From Planctomycetaceae bacterium (GTDB lineage: Bacteria; Planctomycetota; Planctomycetia; Planctomycetales; Planctomycetaceae), in contig JACKHO010000001.1 of assembly GCA_020638955.1 (NCBI GenBank), positions 620,001 to 684,000 on the forward strand: a DNA stretch of 64,000 nt, in the 5' to 3' direction. The notes below the pieces were generated by a model. That model did not search any database and was not told the DNA's origin. It was given only the letters and a program-made list of their open reading frames with translations. Shown here piece by piece: positions 9,026 to 19,600 of this stretch; the stretch's first letter is position 1, and every line of letters starts with the position of its first letter. Position numbers and translations under genes: made by a program.

Positions 9026-10447
9026 TCATTCGTCCTCGTCTTCGTCGGTTGAGAGGACACCGACAAGGTCGTAGTCACGAGATTCCACAATTTCGACCGG
9101 CACCATATCGCCAGCTTTTAATCCTTCGCCAGCAACGTACACGACGCCATCGATTTCAGGCGCGTCGGCGAAAATTCGACCAACAAAGAACTCCGAATCT
9201 TCTGCGGGCCCGTCGATGAGGCAATCAAGTTCGTAGCCAACGAGCGACTCGCCCCAAGCAAACGCGATTTCCTGTTGCGATTCCATCAGGGCTTCGGTGC
9301 GTTCGGTTTTGACATGTTCAGGCAAATGTCCATCCAGCTTCACTGCTGGCGTGCCAGGTTCGAGTGAATACGGGAAGACACCCATTCGTTCGAATTTCGT
9401 TTCCTGAACAAAGTCCCGCAGTTCTTCAAATTGTGCGTCCGTCTCTCCAGGAAACCCAACGACAAACGTCGTCCGCATGACCAGGTTGGGAATTCGGTCC
9501 CGCAGTTGTTGCACCAGCGAAACCGTCTTTTCACGATTCACACGACGCTGCATGCGTTTGAGCACCTGGGAATTGATGTGCTGCAGCGGCATGTCAAGAT
9601 ATGGCAGAATTTTCGATGAACCGGCAATGGTGTCGATAAGACTGTCAGTGAAATTGACCGGATACAAGTACATGAGGCGAATCCAGTCGATTCCCCCAAC
9701 CTTCTCCAGTTCGCGGAGCAGTGCGTCGAGTCGGACTTCGCCGTAGTAGTCCATCCCGTAATAAGTTGTGTCCTGGGCGACGAGAATGAGTTCTCGGACT
9801 CCGTCGTCAGCTAGTTCCTGCGCTTCCTTAACCACCATTTCGATGGGCTTGGTTACGTGCTTGCCACGCATTTGCGGAATTGAGCAAAACGTGCAGGTGC
9901 GGTCGCAGCCTTCGGAGATTTTCAAATACGCGTAGTGCTGCGGCGTCATCCGCAGGCGGGCCGTGTCGTCCATTGCGCGGACAGGTGCCGGACGGAACAG
10001 TTCGCGTTGTTCGCGGACACCATCGACAAAACGGTCGGCAACGGCGGAGATTTCATCACGCCCGAAGACTCCGACAACGTGGTCAATGTCGGGCATTTCC
10101 TTGAGCAATTCCCCTTCACCCAGTCGCTCAGGGAGACATCCGGCCACAATGACGCCTTTGGTCTTTCCCGCGGCTTTCAGATCCAGCATTTCGCGGATGA
10201 CGGCCTTCGACTCGTCCCGGCTCTGTTCGATGAAACCACACGTGTTCACAATGACAAAGTCGGCCTGTGTGGGGTCATCCACCAGGGAATAGCCGTCGGT
10301 GGCGAGGTGCCCCAGCATTTTCTCGCTGTCGACGAGGTTCTTTGGGCAGCCGAGGCTGACGAACGCGTAAGTCCCCTTCCCTTTCCCCGTAGGCAGTGCC
10401 TGAGGAAGTTTGACGGGACCATCGGAGAGAATAGGGAGTTCCTGCAT
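9026..10447 (-). CDS. rimO: Ribosomal protein S12 methylthiotransferase RimO
   Basis: A 473-residue radical SAM enzyme that adds a methylthio group to a conserved Asp of ribosomal protein S12. Visible in order: an N-terminal MTTase domain with the RimO-specific SLGCPKNLVDSE, a further cluster Cys in VIVNTCGFIEQS and VIVAGCLPER, the radical SAM cluster CDRTCTFC, and a C-terminal TRAM-like domain. I chose ATG 10447 (MQELPILSDG). The frame is open for 66 more codons upstream, but these read through a terminator hairpin and are not protein-like. The first gene of the rimO-pgsA pair. Confidence 0.95.
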   Translation of the reverse strand: MQELPILSDGPVKLPQALPTGKGKGTYAFVSLGCPKNLVDSEKMLGHLATDGYSLVDDPTQADFVIVNTCGFIEQSRDESKAVIREMLDLKAAGKTKGVIVAGCLPERLGEGELLKEMPDIDHVVGVFGRDEISAVADRFVDGVREQRELFRPAPVRAMDDTARLRMTPQHYAYLKISEGCDRTCTFCSIPQMRGKHVTKPIEMVVKEAQELADDGVRELILVAQDTTYYGMDYYGEVRLDALLRELEKVGGIDWIRLMYLYPVNFTDSLIDTIAGSSKILPYLDMPLQHINSQVLKRMQRRVNREKTVSLVQQLRDRIPNLVMRTTFVVGFPGETDAQFEELRDFVQETKFERMGVFPYSLEPGTPAVKLDGHLPEHVKTERTEALMESQQEIAFAWGESLVGYELDCLIDGPAEDSEFFVGRIFADAPEIDGVVYVAGEGLKAGDMVPVEIVESRDYDLVGVLSTDEDEDE

Positions 10448-10592
10448 GGACTTTTGTGCAGTTGTGCGTTCAGAAAGCCAGTAAAGAGGCGGCGTTGACC
10501 ACAGTTTGACCGGCAGAATGGGAGTCCGCAAGTGCCGCTGAGAGGACTTTCGGAGTTTCCTTAGCAGAGAGTGCGTCAACGACGCCTGGCGC

Positions 10593-10633
10593 AAAAAATA
10601 ACAGGGTCCGCAAGCAATTGCTCGCGGACCCTG
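10593..10633 (-). terminator. Rho-independent terminator of the giant surface-protein gene
   Basis: A perfect 10-bp stem, CAGGGTCCGC with GCGGACCCTG, encloses a self-complementary AGCAATTGCT core. Read on the minus strand it is followed by six T residues (10598-10593). It lies 45 bases after the stop of the 3,140-residue protein gene and before rimO, so it separates the two transcription units. Confidence 0.85.
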
Positions 10634-10678
10634 CCTTCCCCTCACCCAGATTACTGTAAGTTTGAGATTGGCAATCTC

Positions 10679-13600
10679 TTAAGGATTGTTATCGGGGAAC
10701 AAGGTTTGCGGCACGATGTTGAAGTTGGGCTGACCGGAGAACAAGGCCTGAATATCTTGTTGGAAGATATTGAAGAAGTCGTTGTTCGGCGTGTTCAACA
10801 TGCCATCGATTTGCACCTGTCCGGCCAACTGGGTTGCCCGGTTGGTCTTGAACGGATCGGGATTCGTAAAGCTTGCACCGGCGAAGGCGACACTAATTTG
10901 CGTTCCGGAGTTATGCGTGTTGACGTTGTTCTCGGCCAGTCCATCGTTGTCGAGGTCGGCAGAGCCGAGCACGAGGTCGAGGTGGGCGACTGGGTCGTAC
11001 ACGAGCACGTCGTTGCCAGCCAAGGCGCTGTCGATGGAACTTGGTGGGTTCGCACCAACAATGGGCTGGATGGTGATGTCGGTTGACCCGTTTCCACCAA
11101 GTTCCAGACCAGCGAGTTGCGAGTTCATCAGTGAGCTTGTTCCGACGTTCAGCAGCACGCCATCGGCTCCGTTACCAACGACGAAGGCGTTGAACAGGTT
11201 CATGGTCGCCACGACAACGTCTCGACTGTTGGTGTCGATGTATTGTCCTGGGGCCGGGTCGGTCAGGCCGACGTCGACTCGTACATCGGGATTCCCAGCA
11301 CTCTGAGTCTGGCTCATGAATTGTGGGTTCGTCTCAAAGAAGACACCCTGACCACCGTTGTCGGTGAATCGATTCTGAGTTCCGCCAATTTCGCCAACGG
11401 TGAAGATGTTTCGACCGCCGTCGTTGTTCGCGGCTGCCATGGCCAGGCCACGTCCGCCGTTGAACGATGAGCTTGTATCGAGCAGAGTGGCAGTCATCGG
11501 TCCGCCGAAGGCTTTCTGGATGATGATTCCGTCCGACGCCGAGCCGTCAACATGGACACCGTTGAAGTTCAAGGTCGTTGGGCCGACTCCGACATCGAGG
11601 ACGCTGATGCCAAACCCACCGGCATTCATTACCGTACTGTTCGTAAGTAGAATGTTGGTGGTACCGCTTGTTGAACGGTTGATGATTTCGATGCCTGTTG
11701 CTGGCCCGTTGTTGGAGACATGGACATCGTTCAGCGTCATTGATGCGGCTGCGGCATTGAGGTTGATATTCACCCCGAATCCGCCAACTCCATCAATGTC
11801 TGCACCATCGATATTGTATTGGCTCTGAAGGCCTGGGTTACTGGAATCATTAACGGTAATGCCGTTTCCACCGCCGCCAGAGATCGTCGTGCGGTTCGAT
11901 GCACTGGCTCCCAGGTCAACATTTGCAAACGATCCGTCGATCAGGCGAAGTTCGATTGCATCGCTACCGGCGCCAGAGATCTGGTTGCCTGTCATGCTGA
12001 AGGGAGTAGCCAGAGCAGCGGGATCACCCAGGGCAAAGGTGTTGGACAGTTCCGCCAGGATTCCGTCTGCCGCCGTGTTCGAGATGACGTTGTCGCTGAT
12101 GGACCCAACAGCCACAACGCTGTTGCTGCCAATCAGGTGGATGCCATTCGTTCCCATGTCAATAGTGTTTGAGTTGATGTCGATGCCCTGTGTGGTATTG
12201 GTGCCACCGAGTGCAAGTCGAACTGCATCAACACCGTTGTCGCTGAAGGTGTTCCCTTCGGCTGGCGTACCACCGATGAGAATGGTTCCACGAGCACCCA
12301 TGTTGAATGTCGCGTTGTCCCGGCGGGTGATATTCACACCATGCTGACCGTTCGTCGCGAACGAGCTGCCCTGGATGGTAATGTCATCGATTCGTGTGTT
12401 GACGAACGGATTGATGGCCACGCCGTCGCGTGCGTTGCCGCTGGCAACACTGTTCAGGAAGTTGAATTGCGAGACGTTGACGTCGTCGCGGGCAATGAGG
12501 CTGACACCGTTGCCATCGAATCCAGAGGTGACAGCAGTGTCGTCGGTTGTACCAGTGACACTCGTGTTCTGGATGTCAACTGCACCTGTGGCCGAGTTGC
12601 TGAGGTCGAATCCAATACCAACTTCTCCGTTGTCAAGAACGGTGTTGTTGTTGGACGCAACAGTCATGTTGGCATTGTTGTCCGCAGTGAAGGTCATACC
12701 GCCGAGCGTGTTGGCTTCAAAGGTATTTCCATCAGCAGCGTTTGGACCTCCAATTGTTGCGTTGACCGAAGCAGAATTCGTCGCGGCGAGTTGCAGGCCG
12801 GTTTCCGTGTTGTTTGAAATCGTGTTGCCGGTTGCGGTAATGGTGAGGTCGTTGGCGTTAACAGCAATGTCAATGCCGGACTGACCGTTCCCGGTGAATG
12901 TGTTCCCAGCAAAGTCAATCGCAATGGGCGATCCATTGGTGTCGGGGTTGATCATGCGGAAGGCATCTTCACCCTGACCGGTAATGGTGTTGTTGTGCAC
13001 CTCGATTGGACCGGCAGTTGGCAGCGTGCTGTCTGTTACGTTCAACTCGATACCAGCGCGGCCATTGTTCAGGACCGTGTTGTCATTGATACGGAACGAG
13101 CCAATGTCGGATGCGTTTGTGATGTTGAATGTGAATCCATCACCACCACTGCCGCCGCCGGTGACACCGGGCGTCGTGGTGACCGTTCCGCCACGGGCGA
13201 AGAAGACGTAACGACCGCCGTTGACGCTATTAATGCTGTTCTGGATAAGGCTCGTTGAGGCAGGGCCACTGTCGAGGAAGCCTCGGGGGACACCGGAACC
13301 TGCGAGCTCGAAGGTGGCCGTTGTTCCATTGGAATAGCCAGCACGAGCACTGGTCGTGTCACCCAATGGCACCAGACCTGCTTCGTCGCTTCCGCTGGCT
13401 GTACCGGCTTCCCACAGGATGGACGCGTAGTTGAACTCGATGTCGAAGTCGCCAGCAGCGATGTCCGACCGATCGATGAGCACAACCTGGAAAGTATTCG
13501 AAGGCAATCCCGCTCCCGATCCGTTGACCGAGAAGTGGCGTACATCAATGTAGTTGGCCGCGAACGCCGTCTGACCGCCGACAGTTCCTATGCCGTACGT

Positions 13601-16600
13601 GACATCTGGTGTAACTGTTCCTCCGATGTCACGTGTGTCGACGTCAGCGAAGAACGGTGCAATAATTGGGACACCGTTTGTCTGGATGTTGAACGGCGTG
13701 AACGTGAAGAGCGGGGCGTTGAACGTCAGGTTGCCGTTGTTATTCACAAAGACGTCGCTGAACATTGTGCCAAAGAAGTCCGCGTTAAAGCCAATTGGCA
13801 CTGCGGTTGCCGTCGAACCATCATCGTTCGAGGCGAGGGTGTTGATGTCGAAGCCAGGACGGATAATGGGCAGTACGTCGTCCAGGGCACCATCGACAAC
13901 TGTCATGCCACCGGTACCACCAAAGGTGTTACCGAGCACGTCGATGGCACCGACAGGTGATCCGGAGAGGTCGACACGGACACCATCAACCGTTGCACCG
14001 GCAACATTGTTGCCCAGCAGGCTCAGTTGACCAATTGGTCCATTGATAAAGCTGAGGAACATTCCCTCATTGCCCATGTTGCCAATCAGGACGTTGTCAG
14101 CAAGGTTGGTGACGGCAATTGGTGTGTTCGTCGCATTAATAACCAGGCCATCATCCGTGTTGAGGTTGATGATGTTGTTGCTGGCGTTGAGAAGTGCGAG
14201 ATTGCTGATGTTTTGCAGTCTCAGGTCCACACCACGACCGGTGTTGCCATTGACGGTGTTGGAATCGAGGTTGATTTGTGAAACCGAGATGACACCGGCA
14301 GTTGTGTTGACGAAATTCAAATCCATTCCGCCACCGGCATTGGTGTTGACCGTGTTGCCGGAAATGTCAACGTTGTTCAGTCCTGTGTTGTTCGCACTGA
14401 AGCGAATTCCAACGCCAGCATTGTCATGGGAATTGTTGCCAGAAATTGTGACGTCAGGGTTGCCAATTCCATTGTTGAGCAACACTTCGATGCCGTCGCC
14501 ACCGTTGTTGGCAATCTCCAGGTTGTTCGTCACGTTGAGCGTGGTCAAGGCAACCGGGCTGGCCGTTTGAATATGAATGGCGTCGTCGCCGTTTCCAGTG
14601 ATGGTGTTGCCATCAACGGTGAGCGAATCGATGGTTGTCGTGTCGAAGAACTCCACTTCGATTCCGCGATCGAGGTTTCCAACAACTTCGTTGCCATTGA
14701 TGGTACTGACCAGCAGGCGGGCGTTGTTGAATCCGCGGACACGGATGCCATCGTTCACAGTCTGGCCGCTGGCGGCGTTTGGACGGGAAATCGAAATCGA
14801 CGAAATCTGAGTGGCGTAGTTGAAACTTCCCTGAGCGATTTCCTGGAAGGTCCAGAATGTGTCTGGATCGGTTGGATCGACAACAGTGGCACTGTAGTCG
14901 CCCCAGCGATTGCCTTGATAAGATCCAAATCCACTGCCGAGCAGAACGGGAGCCTGGAAGGTTGTTGATCCGCCTGTCGTGCTTCCGTAAGCGACCATGC
15001 TGCTGGCCGACTGGGCGAGACCCGAACCACTGAAGCCGATAACGACTTCACCTGTGGGGTTGACCGCGATGGATGGGTAGAAGTAGTCCAGGTTTGGATC
15101 AGCAATGGTTCCGGACTGAACAACCGTGTTCGTCGTTGGGTTGATTTCGTACCAGAGAATTCCCGAGCGACCTGCCACGTTGACAGCCTGGGCACCCCAA
15201 ATGCTGCCGTTCATTTCGACAACGTTCGCGACGATGCGGTCACCGCCGGTGTCAATTGGAAATCCGCCAGGTTGGAGTCCGGTTGGTGCGAACGTGAAGG
15301 ACGGAACACCGGTAATGTTGGCGGTTCCGCCAAGCGTTGCACCCGGGCCGTTTACGTTGTTAAGGGTTGTCAGCAGAAGTTCGCCGTTTGGCGTGTTGTA
15401 GTAATCAGCCGAGAGCGAGTAGGCGTTTGAATCGACATCATCAGACACGACTGGCTGCGGTGTGAATCCAACCGTCGCCGACGACAGGTTCTCGAAGCGA
15501 GTCAGGTTCGCAGCTGATGGTGTTGCTGCGAGCAGGTCGGCTTTGGGAATTGTGAAGAGAGAGACGTTCTGGAAGATGTCAGCAGCGTCGAAGTTGTTCG
15601 TACCAATGACAATGGCGTCACCGTCGACGGCGAACGTGTCAAAGTCGTTGAACAGCGTATCATCGACGTCGCCGATGAACTGGACCGACTGCCAGGTTCC
15701 GGTCGGGTCGTCCGTGTTGGAGACCGCGACCAGAATGGAGTTACCCGTGCCACGTGTAATTGTCGTGGCGAACCAGCGTTGTGAGACGGCATCGAATATG
15801 ATGCGGTGGTCAAAGACATCGCTGCCACCGAGGGACGCACCTGCAGCTTGCCAGAATGCTTCATCCGACTGCGACTGCAGCAACGTACCGGTGGTTTTGT
15901 CGTAAATGCGGAACCCATCGTTCAACAGTTCGACAATATGGTTGGTTCCCACGGCGCCCATCGTATCGGGCGGTTCACCGCTGATGAACGCACTAAAGGT
16001 ACTCGCCTGGAAGTTGAGGCCTGTAGTGAATACGGGGTCGCCAGGCAGGCCATCTCCATCGATCAGGTTGTTGTCAATGTTCAAAGAGGCGACCGCACTG
16101 CCTGACAGGTTGACATCGATGTTTGTGTCGAGGCTGGAGGCGACCGTGTTGCCGTCAATAGTGAATGCCGACTGCGTGTCGCTACTGTCGAGACTAATTT
16201 GAACGCCAGTCTGGGTGCTACTGAGGATGGTGTTGTTCGTAATCCCCAGGTTCCAGTCGCTGCCGTTTGTGAGGTCAACGACAATGCCGTTCTGGTTCAG
16301 ATTGATGAAGTTTCCATCAATGAGTCCCTGCGAAACGTCTGTGTTGTCGGAACTGATGCGAATGGCGTCTCCGCCGTTGCGCTCGATGTTGAATCCGCTG
16401 ATGTTGAAGCCGTTGTAGGTTACCCCTTTCACGACGACAGGAACGAGGTTGGTGTTGACGAGGTCAATGGCAATGCCGTTGCCTGCGTTGTCTGAGACAT
16501 CTCCCGATGTCGACTGCAGGTTCACAGCACCGGCAACGACGTCGGCCATGTGGATGTTGACACCATCGCCGAAGCTGTTTGATGACGAGCCGCTGAATCC

Positions 16601-19600
16601 AGCAACCGCCACGTTTGCTCCGGTCACGCCGTACAGGACGTTGGTGGCACCGTTGGCGTCAAAGACGTTGGCACCGTCCATGACGAGGTTGGCCTGGTCG
16701 GCGTTGACCCCAATGAATCGCACGCCGTGACGGAAGTTGTTGCTCGCCGATACAGGCGATCCAGTACCATCGAGTTGAGCCGTCAGACTGCCGTTGTTTG
16801 TGACTGCAAATGTGAATCCGTCGAGCGTGTTGCCGTCTGCAACACTGCCGAGGAACATGGCTACAGCCTGGCTGTTTGTTCCGTCGACGTTGATGTTCAC
16901 GCCACTGTGCGTACCAGCAGAGCCGTTTCCTGAGAAAATGCTCTGGGTATCCATGAAGCTAAAGACGCCGCCGGTTGTGACGTCAACCATTAAACCGTCC
17001 CGTCCGGCGGACGTGACGTTGGAGCCCAGCATGTTGACGCTCATGACGCCCGAGTTGGAGACGTCAAACACAAGGGCAGAGTTTCCAGCATTCGACGCGT
17101 CGATGGCCTGCAGGTCGACAAGGGCCGTTGAACTGACGTCGGCGACAATGCCCTGGATGGCATTATCGCGGTTGTTCGAGAAGTCGTTGCCGAACGTTGG
17201 GCTGCTGAGCACGAAATCGGCACCGTCGCGGACGTCGAATTGAACAGCATCGCGGTTTCCACGAATGACGGTGTTGGCGAAAGTCAGAGCACCCGTCGCG
17301 TCTTCACCCGTGATTTCGTAATCCACGCCGTGCAGCGAGTTCTGATTGATGGTCACATTGTTGAAACCAATCGTCAAATCGCTTCCAGGACGACCGTTCG
17401 TGAGACGGGCATTGACGCCATCACCAGCGTTGTTGTTGATTGTCAGATTGGATAGTGACAGGTTGGCACGGCTACCAGAACCTGTGACCTGGACGTCGAC
17501 GCCGTCTGCTCCAGTGTTGGAGGCCGTACCGCCGTTCCAAATGCCAATGAGCCGTCCAGCAGACTGAACGTTGAAGTCGACACCGCCAGCGGAAGCTCCA
17601 CCAGACGCCGTGACATTGTTCATGACAATGTTGGCTTGCGACTGTTGGGTAACCGTACCACGAATGTTGTTAACGGTGTTGTTGTCGAACGAGCCGTTGT
17701 TGATTGTGGCGTTGAACAGGCTTGGGCCGGAAGCACCGCCCGAGACGTCAAAGGCAAAGCCAGTATTGCCGGTGTTGGCACCATCGGTGTTGTTCAAGAC
17801 GACAGTGGCGGCGGAGCCGTTTGATACGACCTGATGGAAACCATCCTGTCCGGCACCTGAGAACGAGCCGTTGGCCACGTTGGTGAATAAGGCGGATCCA
17901 TTGATGACGGTGACGTCGTAACCGTCCTGTGCAGCACCCGACGCGAGCGAGCGTTGGAAGTCGAGCGTGGCGGTGCCACCACCCCGCACCATACCGTTGA
18001 TGCCGTCGTTACCGGCTCCCGTCAGGTCGGTGTCGAGGAAGGTTCCGACCAGGGTTGAACTGGAGTCGACGAGGAATTCGAAGTTGTTATTGCCAGCACC
18101 AGAAGCGGTGGTGGGATCAACAAATACGTTGAATTGCGAAGTGCGAATTGAATCGGTGTCGATGTTGTCGTCACCGTTTCCACGCAACGTGCTGTTGATA
18201 ATGTTGAGGTTGTAGTCCGACGAATCATCAGCCACGGCGTGAATACCGTCGCGAGCGTTGTTGCTGGAGATGAGGCGATCGAACGTCGTTGTTCCTTGTG
18301 CACCACGCAGGCGCATGTCGATGCCATCGCCTCCGCCCGCCAGGAAATTCGACGAGGTGACGACAGTGTTCAAATCAGCACGGTCGCCGATGAGCAACAG
18401 GCCAGTGTCGGCTGCTCCGTTCGTCGTAACACGATCGAGTGTCGCGGTGACGGGGGATCGTAAAGCTGCGATTTCGACGCCGACTGAACCACTGGTGGTC
18501 GTAACGCGATCGATGTCGAGCATGAGTGGTGCCCGAGAGTCGTTGCGAACACTAATGCCAGTGCCCCCACCAACCACGTTGAAGTCCACATCGCGGATAA
18601 CAGCAGTGCCGCTGGCTCCACGCAGTTGGATACCGTTGCGGACGTCGCCGGTCAGGCATTGCAGGAAGACGTTTTCAACATCGGTGCCAGAAATGGCTGT
18701 CGCCCCTCCGGCAAAGTTGAATCCGGAGACTTCGGTGTTGTCGGCCAGCGTAATGATTGGTGTGCCGACCATGCCGCCAACCAGCGTTGGCAATGCACCC
18801 GTGTCGGAGAAGCCGGTTGTCGGGAGCTGGATGACGCCGAGGCGGTCGGTGTCGATGAAGTGTGCTTTGCCCTCACCGAGGAGGCGTTGATCGGCCAACA
18901 GGCTGATGTTGCCAACAGTGTTCCCGGCTCCACTCCGCACGAGGATGAGGTCCGAATCACGTGCAATGGGAGGCAGTCCCATTGAGGGATCTTCGAACGA
19001 TCCCCGTCCACCGCCTGCGTTTGTATTGTCGACCCAGAAAATGCGATAGGCTTCGCCGGTGTCTGGATTGATGAGCGGAACGTTAACAGCTTCGGTGTGG
19101 TCCAGTGTCTGCACACCCCAGGTGCGGCGAACCTGATCGAACCGCCGAGTCAGAGTGGAGTACGGAGCACCGAAGCGAGTTGGCATTTCGCCACTGAATT
19201 GAACCGTGACGTTTATGTTCAGGTTCGTACCGCGGGTGTTGTCGCTTTGAGCGATGAAGTTGAGGGTGACGCCTTCGGTGAATCGTGCCTCGCCACGTGC
19301 TCGCACACCGGTGGTGTCGAGGCCGTCAGCGGTGAGGTAGTACAATCCGGCATAGCCGCGTGCCCAGTCCAGTCCTGGAACCGGGACACCACCTTCGAGG
19401 TCGAAACCAGCTTGGGACGACTCGAAGGCACCCAGGCCCAAAGTTCCGACGGTGTTCCCGAAGTAGAGTGTCTCTGTGCCGGGATCGATGAGGCTGACGT
19501 AGTTGGTGCGATCACCAATTGGAGCATAACCGTTGATGCGTGCATCGAAGCCGGGGCTCAGGTATTCCGCACCGAAACCAATTTGCTGGTAACGGTTTCC

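Noticed and set aside
10448..10645. 66-codon N-terminal extension of rimO
   Set aside because: It reads through the terminator hairpin and is not protein-like; the ATG at 10447 gives the family length.
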